A DNA stretch of 64,000 nucleotides from Clostridia bacterium (lineage in GTDB: Bacteria; Bacillota; Clostridia; Christensenellales; Aristaeellaceae). Of the stretch, positions 24,032 through 32,283 are shown in pieces; positions within the stretch are counted from its first letter, which is position 1, and each line of letters starts with the position of its first letter. The stretch is taken from assembly GCA_017509255.1 (NCBI GenBank), contig JAFWQA010000002.1, positions 124,001 to 188,000 of the forward strand, written 5' to 3'. The translations under genes were made by a program, and so were the position numbers. A model generated the notes under the pieces. The model did no database searches and was not told where the DNA came from. It saw only the letters and a program-made list of their open reading frames with translations.

Positions 24032-25242
24032 GTCAGATGCTTGTCGCGCTTGCCGTCCTGATGGCGGCAGGCCTGTTGGTAAGCCGCGGGGCAAGGGCGC
24101 TGAAGCTGCCCAACGTCACGGCGTTCCTCGTCGCGGGGCTGATCGTCGGCCCCTCCGTTACGGGTTTGCTGAGCAGGGAGCAGGCGTCCTCCCTGTCCAT
24201 TATCTCCACCGCCGCGCTGGGCTTTATCGCCTTTTCCATCGGCGGTGAATTCGACCTGAAATACCTGAAGCAGATCGGGAAAGCCCCGCTGACCATCACG
24301 GCTTTCCAGGGGCTGACGACCACGCTGTTTGTGGAAGCCGGCATGATCGCTCTGGGCTTTCTGATCCCAGGCATGTTCAGGGATCAGAAGGAGATCGTTC
24401 CGCAGTCCCTGGTGATGGGCGCCATCGCCCTGGCCACGGCTCCCGCCGCCACGCTGATGGTCGTGCGGCAGTACAAGGCGGACGGGCCCGTGACCCGGAT
24501 GTTGCTGCCGGTGGTGGCCATGGACGACGCCCTCGGCCTGATGGTCTTCTCGGTCAACACGTCCGTCGCGTCCGCCATGATGGGCGGGGAGATGACGGTA
24601 TACTCCGTGCTGCTCAAGCCGCTTATCGGGATCGTCGGCTCCCTGCTGCTGGGCACCGTGCTGGGCCTGCTGGTGACGTGGGCCGAGCGCTTTTTCCGCT
24701 CCAGGGGCAATTCCCTGTCTGTTGCCATCGCGGCGGTATTCGCCGGCGCCGGCCTGTGCGAGCTGCTGGCGGAATACAGCTTTTCCTCCTTGCTGGTCTG
24801 CATGATGATCGGCGCGGTAGTCTCCAACCTTTCCGCCAAAAAGAAGACGGTGATGGAGCAGACGGACCGGTTCACGCCGCCCCTTTTCCTGCTGTTCTTC
24901 GTGCTTTCCGGAGCGAACCTGGACCTGTCCGTGCTGCCGTCCGTGGGGATCATCGGAGCGGCGTACATCGCGCTGAGGTCCTTCGGCAAGTGGTTCGGCA
25001 CCATGACCGGCGCGGCCGCGGTGAAGGCGGACGGGAATATCCGGAAATACCTGGGCCTGACGCTGCTGCCGCAGGCCGGCGTCGCGATCGGTATGGCGCA
25101 GCTGGTGATGCCGATGTTCCCGGACTTCGGCCTGAAGGTCAACGCGGTGGTGCTGGCCGCCACGCTGGTGTATGAGCTGATCGGCCCGGTGATCACCAAG
25201 ATCGCGCTGACCAAAGCGGGCGAGATCGCAGCGGAAAAATAA
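24028..25242 (+). CDS. Cation:proton antiporter (CPA2 / Kef-type membrane domain)
   Basis: The 404-residue protein consists of 12 or so hydrophobic spans and lacks the RCK nucleotide-binding tail found on full Kef proteins. LPNVTAFLVAGLIVGPSV in the first spans and the discontinuous helix with MDDALGLMVF near residue 170, holding the DD pair for ion binding, are CPA signatures. Members exchange Na+ or K+ for protons across the cytoplasmic membrane. With no RCK domain of its own, the translationally coupled PII-like protein is a plausible regulatory substitute. A strong terminator follows. Confidence 0.88.
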   Translation: MSQMLVALAVLMAAGLLVSRGARALKLPNVTAFLVAGLIVGPSVTGLLSREQASSLSIISTAALGFIAFSIGGEFDLKYLKQIGKAPLTITAFQGLTTTLFVEAGMIALGFLIPGMFRDQKEIVPQSLVMGAIALATAPAATLMVVRQYKADGPVTRMLLPVVAMDDALGLMVFSVNTSVASAMMGGEMTVYSVLLKPLIGIVGSLLLGTVLGLLVTWAERFFRSRGNSLSVAIAAVFAGAGLCELLAEYSFSSLLVCMMIGAVVSNLSAKKKTVMEQTDRFTPPLFLLFFVLSGANLDLSVLPSVGIIGAAYIALRSFGKWFGTMTGAAAVKADGNIRKYLGLTLLPQAGVAIGMAQLVMPMFPDFGLKVNAVVLAATLVYELIGPVITKIALTKAGEIAAEK

Positions 25243-25247
25243 CAGAA

Positions 25248-25280
25248 CCGCGCCGGGGGATCCCCCGGCGCGGATTTTTT
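25248..25280. terminator. Intrinsic terminator between convergent genes
   Basis: A perfect 13-bp arm pair (CCGCGCCGGGGGA and its complement, 25248-25273) is followed by six T on the plus strand. Confidence 0.8.
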
Positions 25281-25286
25281 AACCGC

Positions 25287-26132
25287 TTACTGCCACGGTA
25301 CGTATACATAGCCGATGGCGTATACTTCGTTATCTCCGTTTACGGCCAGCTCGACCGTCAGATAGATCTCCGCGGCTCCGTCCTTCTTTTCAGGCTCCCT
25401 GCCCTCCAGGAAGACGTCCACGCACCACCGGTACAGGTCATCCACTGAGGTCATGGGGGAGAAGGGATCGTACAGCGGGTCGGTCGGGACCAGGATCATG
25501 GCGTCCTCCCGGACGGCGAAGGTCATTTCGCCTTCCAGATAGGCAGGCACATCCATGCCGTCCTCTTCCGCCACGCGCTCAAAGCGGCCGGTGATGGCGG
25601 TGACTTTTTCGTTTTCGTCCAGCGTCATGCTGGAGATGGCGAACATATCATACTCATTGCCTTCGGCGTCCGTCATAACGGCGCGCTCCGCTTTCGGGAC
25701 CAGAAGGCGTACAAAGAACATGTCTTTTCCGGCGTCTTCCTTCAGATCCTTCCAGATCAGAAGGCCCTCCTCAGTGACGGTGAAGGCGGCCTGCCCGTCT
25801 TCATAGACGGTGCGGGCATCCGTCAGCTCGCCGCTGTCGGCGAAGGTCAGAACGTCCTTCCGGCCGTAGGTGCTGGTCAGCGTGTTGGACGCTTCGTCAT
25901 AATCGCAGAAGTAGACCCATTCGGTCGTTTCCAGGGCAGAGCTTTCCCAGTCCACGGTGACCTTACAGCCGCCGTCCTGGCTGCCCAATTCAATGGAAGC
26001 GTGATCATAGCCCCAGAGGCTGTATTCGGTCCAGGTAGTATCCACGGCGGTTCCCTCCGCCAGCGAGGCGATCCCGGTGAGAACCATCATCAGAGTCATG
26101 AGCAGAGCGGCTGCTTTTTTCATCATCTTCAT
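25287..26132 (-). CDS. Secreted hypothetical protein
   Basis: The 281-residue protein begins MKMMKKAAALLMTLMMVLTG with an Ala-rich signal peptide ending near SLAEG; no lipobox Cys is present. The mature part is acidic and looks all-beta, with repeated short strands and Trp/Tyr residues (TEYSLWGYDHASIELGSQDG, then WVYFCDYDEASNTL), and no family is recognised. GCAAGGAGGAAAG precedes the ATG at 26130-26132. The frame stays open much further upstream, but that part is antisense to the acetyltransferase gene. It is likely an exported envelope protein. It converges on the antiporter gene and shares its terminator region. Confidence 0.7.
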   Translation of the reverse strand: MKMMKKAAALLMTLMMVLTGIASLAEGTAVDTTWTEYSLWGYDHASIELGSQDGGCKVTVDWESSALETTEWVYFCDYDEASNTLTSTYGRKDVLTFADSGELTDARTVYEDGQAAFTVTEEGLLIWKDLKEDAGKDMFFVRLLVPKAERAVMTDAEGNEYDMFAISSMTLDENEKVTAITGRFERVAEEDGMDVPAYLEGEMTFAVREDAMILVPTDPLYDPFSPMTSVDDLYRWCVDVFLEGREPEKKDGAAEIYLTVELAVNGDNEVYAIGYVYVPWQ

Positions 26133-26253
26133 CCTTACTTTCCTCCTTGCCCGGGCGTTTCTTTCTGTTTTTCCGCCCGGCTTCATCTGGTTTACGGGAA
26201 CATCATAAACGCCCGTGTCCAACACATGTCCAGCAAAGAAAAAACTTTTTTTC

Positions 26254-26282
26254 TTGACACGGAAGAGCCTGTATGGTACAGT
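26254..26282 (+). promoter_or_regulatory. Near-consensus promoter of the 39-codon gene
   Basis: TTGACA (26254-26259), 17 bases, TACAGT (26277-26282) with a TATGG extension ahead of the -10. Confidence 0.75.
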
Positions 26283-26314
26283 CACCACAATATTTCCGGA
26301 AAGGAGGATTTTCC

Positions 26315-26434
26315 ATGCGCGGATCGGTTCAGCAGCAGAATAACATGCAGTGTGCCGCATACCGGATGTATGCCGGTACGGTTTTCGCGTATGGAAATCC
26401 GCCGTGGACAGAAGCGCAGCTCCGGAAAGAATGA
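26315..26434 (+). CDS. 39-residue small protein or leader peptide
   Basis: ATG at 26315 lies 7 bases after AAAGGAGG and 32 bases after a near-consensus promoter. The frame codes for 39 residues, beginning MRGSVQQQNNMQCAAYRMYA and ending in a basic/acidic helix-like tail, with a single Cys. It is followed 14 bases later by an intrinsic terminator and then, 34 bases on, by the acetyltransferase gene. No known family is recognised. It is either a free small protein with its own transcript or an attenuation leader whose translation affects the terminator; no run of one amino acid typical of amino-acid attenuators is present. Codon use looks like that of the neighbours. Confidence 0.6.
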   Translation: MRGSVQQQNNMQCAAYRMYAGTVFAYGNPPWTEAQLRKE

Positions 26435-26448
26435 CAGGAACGGAACAG

Positions 26449-26485
26449 TCGCTTATCCCGATGCGGATAAGCGATTTTTCTTTTT
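26449..26485 (+). terminator. Terminator between the small gene and the acetyltransferase gene
   Basis: TCGCTTATCC (26449-26458) pairs perfectly with GGATAAGCGA (26465-26474) around six bases, then TTTTTCTTTTT. Confidence 0.85.
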
Positions 26486-26519
26486 CCGGAAAAGACAAAA
26501 AAAGGAGAGGTGAAGGGAA

Positions 26520-27104
26520 ATGAACAAAACGGGAACACGGGTGATCGAAACGGAACGGCTGATCCTCAGGCCGCTTACAGTGGATGACGCGGAGGATATG
26601 TACCGGAACTGGGCCTCCGACCCGGAGGTGACGAAGTATCTGACCTGGCCGCCCCATCCGGACGCGGAGCTCACCCGGGCGCTGCTGAAGGATTGGGTCT
26701 CCCGCTATGAGGCCGGCAACTTCTTCAACTGGGCCATCGTGTGGAAGGAGACGGGGGAGGTCATCGGCAATATCTCGGTGGTCAGCCTGACGGAGCAGAT
26801 CGGGGCGGCAGAGATCGGGTATTGCATGGGCAGGCGGTTCTGGGGGCAGGGGATCATGCCGGAGGCGCTCCTGGCTGTGGAGGACTATCTGTTTGAGACC
26901 GTGGGCCTTCTGCGGATCTGCGCCGGGCACGATGTCAACAACCCGAAATCCGGTCGGGTGATGGATAAGGCCGGAATGACGCGGGAGGGTGTTCTGCGTC
27001 AGTCCGGGAAAAACAACCAGGGGATCGTCGACGTGGAGATCCACTCGATCCTGCGCAGCGAATGGGAGGAACGCCGGAAAGGAGGATCCCGTGAAAGCCG
27101 TTGA
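26520..27104 (+). CDS. GNAT acetyltransferase, RimJ/RimL-like
   Basis: The 194-residue protein opens with IETERLILRPLTVDDAEDMY, the RimJ/RimL hallmark, and has the CoA loop R-R-F-W-G-Q-G-I-M-P near residue 105 and the HDVNNPKSGRVMDKAGM helix near 140. Members acetylate ribosomal protein N-termini or small molecules; substrate unknown. GGAGAGG precedes the ATG by 8 bases. The next gene starts inside its last codons, so the two are co-translated. Transcription must pass the terminator at 26449-26485 or start at a promoter I cannot see. Confidence 0.86.
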   Translation: MNKTGTRVIETERLILRPLTVDDAEDMYRNWASDPEVTKYLTWPPHPDAELTRALLKDWVSRYEAGNFFNWAIVWKETGEVIGNISVVSLTEQIGAAEIGYCMGRRFWGQGIMPEALLAVEDYLFETVGLLRICAGHDVNNPKSGRVMDKAGMTREGVLRQSGKNNQGIVDVEIHSILRSEWEERRKGGSRESR

Positions 27105-27951
27105 CGCCGACGTCCTGGCGGGATACGATGCCGGGATCGAAAAGGGCCGCCTGCGGAAAGGGATCGGCCTGCTCGAGTTTGAGCGGAGCAAAGAGATCCT
27201 GCTGGAAAGGCTGCCGAAGCCGCCGGCCGTCATATACGATATCGGCGGCGCCTACGGTGAATACTCCTGGTGGCTCGCGTCCCTGGGGTATGAGGCGCAC
27301 CTGTTCGATCTGTCCGAAACGAATATCCGGATGAGTGGGGAAATGACGGCAGAGTATCCGGACGTTTCCCTGAAAGCCGCGCAGGTGTGCGACGCCCGGT
27401 CCGTTCCGCGGCCGGATGGCAGCGCGGACGCCGTGCTGCTCATGGGCCCCCTGTATTCCATTACCGATCATGAGGAGCGGATCCTGGCACTCCGTGAGAG
27501 CTTCCGGCTGCTGAAGAAGGACGGGCTCCTGTTTTCCGCCGCGCTGACGCCCTTCAGCGTGCTGGTCTCCCGGCTGTTTGTCTACCGGGAAAACGACACC
27601 CCGAAGAGGAGGGAGCTGGACGATCCCGGGGTGCTCTCCATGATCGGGAGGGCGCTGGAGGACGGATGCTACGTCAATCCGGGGCGATCCGTCGCCGAGG
27701 GGATCGGAAGCTCCCATCTGCATACGGCCAAAGCTCTCCGGGAGGAGCTGGCGGAAGGCGGCTTCGTGACGGATTCCGTTCACGGCGTAATGGGCGGGGC
27801 CTGGCTGGCACCGAACCTGGAGGAGCTGCTCGCGGGAAAGGAAACCAGGGAGACCCTGATGAAAACGGTCCGGATGCTGGACGGTCAGGAGGAGATCATC
27901 GGCCTGTCCGGGCATCTGCTGGCGGTTTCGCGAAAAAGGGAAGCGGAATGA
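27091..27951 (+). CDS. Class I SAM-dependent methyltransferase
   Basis: The 286-residue protein has motif I VIYDIGGAYGEYSWWLA near residue 48, the acidic end of strand 2 in HLFDLSETN, and motif IV DAVLLMGPLYSI near 112, the order seen in class I methyltransferases; the LGPLYH-like motif is common in the UbiE/YafE-type group. Substrate unknown. The start is GTG at 27091, 5 bases after AAAGGAGG, overlapping the acetyltransferase gene by 14 bases. A perfect terminator follows 19 bases after the stop. Confidence 0.85.
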   Translation: MKAVDADVLAGYDAGIEKGRLRKGIGLLEFERSKEILLERLPKPPAVIYDIGGAYGEYSWWLASLGYEAHLFDLSETNIRMSGEMTAEYPDVSLKAAQVCDARSVPRPDGSADAVLLMGPLYSITDHEERILALRESFRLLKKDGLLFSAALTPFSVLVSRLFVYRENDTPKRRELDDPGVLSMIGRALEDGCYVNPGRSVAEGIGSSHLHTAKALREELAEGGFVTDSVHGVMGGAWLAPNLEELLAGKETRETLMKTVRMLDGQEEIIGLSGHLLAVSRKREAE

Positions 27952-27970
27952 AAGACCTTCATCATGAAAA

Positions 27971-27996
27971 GGGAGCTGATTCTCAGCTCCCTTTTT
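27971..27996 (+). terminator. Intrinsic terminator of the acetyltransferase/methyltransferase operon
   Basis: GGGAGCTGA and TCAGCTCCC around TTC, then five T. Confidence 0.88.
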
Positions 27997-28014
27997 CGCG
28001 ATCCGGGAGGCTTC

Positions 28015-28043
28015 TGGACAAAGGGCGGGGTATCGTATATAAT
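28015..28043 (+). promoter_or_regulatory. Promoter of the secreted HAD phosphatase gene
   Basis: TGGACA (28015-28020), 17 bases, TATAAT (28038-28043). Confidence 0.7.
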
Positions 28044-28096
28044 AGGCTTATCCAAAAAAACCCGAATACGACCGGAGAAAAGGTAGGGTGTTATTG

Positions 28097-29533
28097 ATGA
28101 TGAAAAAGATCCTGTCCGTGATCCTGGTATGTTTCCTGGTTTCGTTTGTGATCCCCGCCGGCACGCCGCGCGCGGCCGCGGAGGAGAGCGCTTTTCCGGA
28201 ATGGAATGAAACGGCGCCGGCGCTGAACGCGCTGCTCGACTATGTGGAGGACGTGACGGACGAGGGTTCGCCGGACTATATTCCCCCGGAGGACCGCATC
28301 GCCGTCTTCGATATGGACGGTACCCTGATGGGCGAGCTGTATCCGACGTATCTGGAATATTACATGCTGGCCTGGCGTATCCTGAAGGATCCGACGATCA
28401 AGCCGGACGCGGAGATGCTGGCGGTGGGCCGCGCGCTGCGGGACTGCGCCCTGGACAATTCCTTCCCGTCCGACATGCCCATGCAGCACGCCGTGCAGGC
28501 GGCCCGGGCCTACGCGGGAATGACCCTGCGGGAGTTCGCCGATTTCGTCACACGGATCCTGGTCCGGGATGTGGACGGCTTTGAGGGCATGACCTACGCC
28601 ACGAGCTTCTACCTGCCCATGGTGGAGGTCGTGGAATACCTGCAGGACAATGACTTCAAATGCTACGTCGTTTCCGGCAGCGACCGCTTCATCTGCCGCA
28701 CGTTCATCGAGGGCATGCTGGACATCCCCTATGAGAACATCATCGGCATGGACGTGCAGCTGGAGGCGACCGGCCAGGGAGATACGGACGCGCTGGACTA
28801 CGTTTTCAGCGCCGCGGACAACGTGGTGCGCACGGATCACCTGCTGATCAAGAACCTCAAGACCAACAAGGTGCTGCAGATCGCCCAGGAGATCGGGCGG
28901 CAGCCGGTGCTCTCCTTCGGAAACAGCTCCGGCGACGTGAGCATGCACAACTATACCATCCACAACAACGTGTACAAGAGCGCGGCCTTCATGCTCGTGG
29001 CGGATGACGACGTGCGCGACTACGGCAATCCGGCGAAGACGGAGCCACTGAAGGAAAAGTGGGAGGCCTCCGGTTACCATGTGATCTCCATGGCCAACGA
29101 CTGGAAAACGATCTACGGCGAGGACGTGGTGAAAACGGGCGTCTTCCACTGGGCGGAGGAGCTGGCGGAGGACCGGGTGCCCGCAGAGCCCCAGCCGGCG
29201 CAGGCGGATGAGGAAGACATCCAGTATGTGATGTACCTCGGCACGAACGACAAGGATACCAACGCGCCGGTGTTCACACAGGCGGAGGCCATGAACCGGG
29301 CCAGGGAGATCCTGAACCGGCACTTCGGCGGTTATACCATCCAGGAAGCTGACGGCGGCTGGATCGGGGACGACGGCACGGAGTACCGGGAGTATACCCT
29401 GGTGCTGCTGATCAGCGACACCACGGAGGAAAAGGTCCACGCCGCGGCGGACGAGCTGATCGAGACCTTCCGCCAGAGCTCCGTGCTCATCCAGGCAAAC
29501 CCGACGAAAACGGAATTCTATTCCGCGAAATGA
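28097..29533 (+). CDS. Secreted HAD-type acid phosphatase-like protein with extra C-terminal domain
   Basis: The 478-residue protein has a signal peptide (MMKKILSVILVCFLVSFVIP, cleavage near AAA) and a HAD core: FDMDGTL near residue 72 with the DxD pair intact, VVSGSDRF near 193 and FGNSSGDVSM near 275. The core resembles exported haloacid-dehalogenase phosphatases that act on phosphomonoesters outside the cell. Residues from about 375 form a separate alpha/beta domain (YVMYLGTNDKDTNAPVFTQA onward), similar by eye to DUF3574. ATG at 28097 follows AGGTAGGG; GTG at 28088 is possible. It is monocistronic with its own promoter and terminator. Phosphate scavenging is a reasonable guess only. Confidence 0.78.
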   Translation: MMKKILSVILVCFLVSFVIPAGTPRAAAEESAFPEWNETAPALNALLDYVEDVTDEGSPDYIPPEDRIAVFDMDGTLMGELYPTYLEYYMLAWRILKDPTIKPDAEMLAVGRALRDCALDNSFPSDMPMQHAVQAARAYAGMTLREFADFVTRILVRDVDGFEGMTYATSFYLPMVEVVEYLQDNDFKCYVVSGSDRFICRTFIEGMLDIPYENIIGMDVQLEATGQGDTDALDYVFSAADNVVRTDHLLIKNLKTNKVLQIAQEIGRQPVLSFGNSSGDVSMHNYTIHNNVYKSAAFMLVADDDVRDYGNPAKTEPLKEKWEASGYHVISMANDWKTIYGEDVVKTGVFHWAEELAEDRVPAEPQPAQADEEDIQYVMYLGTNDKDTNAPVFTQAEAMNRAREILNRHFGGYTIQEADGGWIGDDGTEYREYTLVLLISDTTEEKVHAAADELIETFRQSSVLIQANPTKTEFYSAK

Positions 29534-29556
29534 CCGGAAATCTTTTCAGACAAACC

Positions 29557-29590
29557 AAAACACCGCGGAGCTTTTTCCGCGGTGTATTTT
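29557..29590. terminator. Bidirectional intrinsic terminator
   Basis: ACACCGCGGA (29560-29569) pairs with TCCGCGGTGT (29576-29585); A-rich on one side and ATTTT on the other, between convergent genes. Confidence 0.8.
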
Positions 29591-29608
29591 CATGCGCCGG
29601 CCGGGCGG

Positions 29609-30439
29609 TCAGACGTTTCCGAGAAAAACGTATTTCAGGGATTTCCGCGCGGCCGCGGCCAGGGTCCGCATGAGCCCGATGTCCGTCGGCGGGTAAGCCA
29701 TTTTATGCCGGGGGAAATACCGGGTGATATGCAGCACCGTTTCCGGATCCATCGAGGCGATCCAATCCGCCTCGCGCTCCATATCCTCCGGGGAATCGCT
29801 GATCCCGGGAACGATCAGGGTGGTCAGCTCCACATGGCAGTCCTTCTGCGCGCGCCGGATGAAGCGGAGGACCGTTTCCAGGCTGCCGCCAAGCTTACGG
29901 TAGTTTTCCGCCCGGAAGCTTTTCAGGTCGATGTTCATGGCATCGGTATACGGCAGCAGCTCCTCCAGCACGGGGAGCTCCGCCGTCCCGTTCGTCACCA
30001 GGACGGTCTTCAGGCCCGCGCGTTTGATCAGCCGGGCGGTATCCCGCACGAATTCATAGCCGGTGAGCGGCTCGTTATAGGTGAACGCCGCGCCGATATT
30101 CCCCATGCTCTCCGTCCGCATGGCCTCCTCCAGCACGTCCTCCGGGGTCATGATCCGGACCCCGCCGCAGGAAGCCTCATCCGCGTCCGCGATGGAGTGA
30201 TTCTGGCAGAAGGGGCAGCGCATATTGCAGCCGAAGCTGCCCAGGGACAGGATCCTGGTCCCTGGAAAGAAATGCACCAGCGGCTTTTTCTCAATGGGAT
30301 CCAGCGCCAGGGCTGTCACCCTGCCGTAGTTCGCCGCCGTGACGGCGCCGCCGGTATTCTTCCGCGCGCGGCAGAGGCCGGTCTGCCCCTCCTCCAGGCT
30401 GCAGTGATGAAAGCACACCGGGCAGACAGCCTTACTCAT
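29609..30439 (-). CDS. amrS: AmmeMemoRadiSam system radical SAM enzyme
   Basis: The 276-residue protein begins with an N-terminal CPVCFHHC metal motif and carries the radical SAM cluster motif GCNMRCPFCQN near residue 71 (CxxxCxxC). The rest of the SAM-binding barrel shows AFTYNEPLTGYEFV and NGTAELPVLEEL. It belongs to the pyruvate-formate-lyase-activase-like group that always travels with Memo and AMMECR1 homologues; the reaction is not established in bacteria. The ATG at 30437-30439 overlaps the last codons of the AMMECR1 gene, so all three genes of the set are translationally linked. Confidence 0.9.
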   Translation of the reverse strand: MSKAVCPVCFHHCSLEEGQTGLCRARKNTGGAVTAANYGRVTALALDPIEKKPLVHFFPGTRILSLGSFGCNMRCPFCQNHSIADADEASCGGVRIMTPEDVLEEAMRTESMGNIGAAFTYNEPLTGYEFVRDTARLIKRAGLKTVLVTNGTAELPVLEELLPYTDAMNIDLKSFRAENYRKLGGSLETVLRFIRRAQKDCHVELTTLIVPGISDSPEDMEREADWIASMDPETVLHITRYFPRHKMAYPPTDIGLMRTLAAAARKSLKYVFLGNV

Positions 30440-30947
30440 GGCGCACCACCTCAAAGCGCTGCAGGCGGATCCCCGGCTCATCGGGGGAAAGCCCCGCCTT
30501 GCGGCAGGCGATGGACACCTGGTCCTCCACGGTGTCGACCCCGTCCAGGTCCGGCAGCAGCAGGCCGCGCCGCCAACCCTTTGTGACGATGACGCCGTAG
30601 CGCTTCACGTCCAGCTCCGCCGGGGAAGAAATATCCTCGGCCTCCCCGAGGACGTCGACGCCGATCTCCAGGTCCTCCAGCTCCCTTTCCGTGAGCGGGC
30701 GGAAGCGGGGGTCCTCCGTGGCGGCGGCGACGGCGTTGCGCACGATCTCCTCCGCCAGCGACGCCCGGACGGGCGCGACCGTCCCGATGCAGCCCCGCAG
30801 GGCCCCGTGCCGGTGGAGCGAAACGAAGGCCCCGGCCCGCACAGTGTCCGCGCCCTCCGGGATGTCCGCTCCTTCCGGGCTCAGGATCCTCCCGGTCCGG
30901 AGATATGTTTCGATCGTTTTCCTTGCCAGCAGTACATATTTATCCAT
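30432..30947 (-). CDS. amrA: AmmeMemoRadiSam system protein A (AMMECR1 domain)
   Basis: The 171-residue protein is a stand-alone AMMECR1 domain: GAFVSLHRHGALRGCIGTVA near residue 38 is the signature with the LRGCIG motif, followed by DPRFRPL near 80 and a C-terminal strand ending FEVVRHE. Function is unknown; the conserved Cys and basic pocket suggest ligand or RNA binding. It overlaps the Memo gene by 8 bases at its start and amrS by 8 bases at its end. The gene is fused to the Memo domain in many Clostridia that I know of, so its separation here is a point of interest. Confidence 0.9.
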   Translation of the reverse strand: MDKYVLLARKTIETYLRTGRILSPEGADIPEGADTVRAGAFVSLHRHGALRGCIGTVAPVRASLAEEIVRNAVAAATEDPRFRPLTERELEDLEIGVDVLGEAEDISSPAELDVKRYGVIVTKGWRRGLLLPDLDGVDTVEDQVSIACRKAGLSPDEPGIRLQRFEVVRHE

Positions 30948-31758
30948 CTTCTTCCTCCCTGACCGGGTGATACACGGCAAACCCGTAGCCCACGCCGAAG
31001 GTCGCCTCATGGGCGAGGACCTCCGTTTCCAGCCGGTCCTCCCCGAAGGCGCCTCCCATGACCGTGAAGGACCTGTGGCCGCATTCCATGGCGGCGTCCA
31101 GGAAATCCTCCTCAAAATCGAGCAGTTCGCGGAAGGCGGCGCGGCCCATGACGTCCATCAGGCGCGCGTCATAGGCGGGGCCCTCCGGACGGTACCCGTA
31201 CGGGCCGTCCTTTTTCTGGCAGTGGGCCAGGTCCCCGCTGGCAACGAAGACCGCGCGCCGGCCGCAATGCTCCACCGCCTGCCGGATCAGCGCGCCCAGC
31301 CGGACGTGCGTTTCCAGCGGCAGGCCGGACAAGCCGATCCGCAGCAGCTGATAATCCCGGTATTCCCGGTCGATGAAGTACAGCGGGACCATGGTCCCGT
31401 GATCCAGCCGGGGCTCGACCTCTCCCCGGGTCCCCGCTGGGAAGCGGTTTTCCCGGAAAAGCTCCTCCAGCGTATCCCGCAGCCCGGTATCGTACCGGAC
31501 ACGGAAGCGCACCTGCGGCGCGCCGAAGCGCGCGAAGCTGCCTTCCGCCGCGCTGCCCGGGGAGATATGGAAATAATCCCGGTACAGCGTCTGGTGCGGG
31601 GAGGTCAGAATCAGCGTATCCGGCTTCAGCGAAGCGATATCCCGGGCCACCCTCGCGTAGGCGTCCAGAGACGCCTGTATTTTTTTCTCCTCTCCCCGGC
31701 CGACCTCCGCGACGGCCAGCGGGGGATGGGGCACCATGTATCCCGCCAGAATGGGCAT
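30940..31758 (-). CDS. amrB: AmmeMemoRadiSam system protein B (Memo / class III extradiol dioxygenase fold)
   Basis: The 272-residue protein has the LigB/Memo fold with candidate iron ligands in MVPHPPLAVAE near residue 9, LDHGTMVPLYF near 129 and SGDLAHCQKK near 186. Extradiol dioxygenases open catechol rings; Memo homologues use the fold for a redox reaction not yet defined in bacteria. The ATG at 31756-31758 is favoured over the one six bases earlier because AAGGAG is then correctly spaced. It heads the amrB-amrA-amrS operon. Confidence 0.87.
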   Translation of the reverse strand: MPILAGYMVPHPPLAVAEVGRGEEKKIQASLDAYARVARDIASLKPDTLILTSPHQTLYRDYFHISPGSAAEGSFARFGAPQVRFRVRYDTGLRDTLEELFRENRFPAGTRGEVEPRLDHGTMVPLYFIDREYRDYQLLRIGLSGLPLETHVRLGALIRQAVEHCGRRAVFVASGDLAHCQKKDGPYGYRPEGPAYDARLMDVMGRAAFRELLDFEEDFLDAAMECGHRSFTVMGGAFGEDRLETEVLAHEATFGVGYGFAVYHPVREEEDG

Positions 31759-31784
31759 TTTCATTTCTCCTTTCCGAACAGGGC

Positions 31785-32207
31785 TCAGTCCAGATCGGCG
31801 ACGTCGATCACCCGGATGCCGCTGTCCTTCAGCCTCTGAGCGAAAAGCCCCATGCCGTCTTTCAGTGTACCGGAAAAGCGGCCGTCATAGACCTGCCTGA
31901 CGCCGCAGGACGGGCTTCTGGACTGCAGGACGGCGCAGTCGATCTCCTCACCGGCGATCCGCTCCATGGCCCGGTCCACGCCCAGCTCAAAAAAGCGGTG
32001 GACGTTTTCGCCCTTTTCGTTGTACACAATGCCGTCCCGGATCTCCGCGCGGGGCCGGGGCACGCCCAGCCCGGAAAGGAGCTCCGGGCAGATCCGGATG
32101 ACCTCCTTTCCGGCAGTGAAGGCGGCGGTCTTTTCGCTGTAATTGTTTCCGCCGTTATATTTGCAGTTGTCGCCCAGCAGACAGGCGCTGACCAGGATCT
32201 TTCCCAT
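31785..32207 (-). CDS. DUF523 family protein
   Basis: The 140-residue protein opens with KILVSACLLGDNCKYNGGNN and contains CPELLSGLGVPRPRAEI near residue 40 and LQSRSPSCGV near 95, which are the DUF523 signatures. Conserved Cys residues suggest a metal or Fe-S site. The molecular role is unestablished. It lies 26 bases upstream of amrB in the same direction, so it may belong to the same transcript, but no functional link is known. Confidence 0.88.
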   Translation of the reverse strand: MGKILVSACLLGDNCKYNGGNNYSEKTAAFTAGKEVIRICPELLSGLGVPRPRAEIRDGIVYNEKGENVHRFFELGVDRAMERIAGEEIDCAVLQSRSPSCGVRQVYDGRFSGTLKDGMGLFAQRLKDSGIRVIDVADLD

Positions 32208-32283
32208 ATACGCCTCCCGGGATCCGTTTTTTCCGTATCTTCAGCATACCACAGAAATTGTTTCCGGACAACAAGCCCGCGGA

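Noticed and set aside
26133..27233. N-terminal extension of the secreted protein at 25287
   Set aside because: The open frame continues upstream but is antisense to the acetyltransferase and methyltransferase genes, while a good ribosome site and signal peptide start at 26132.
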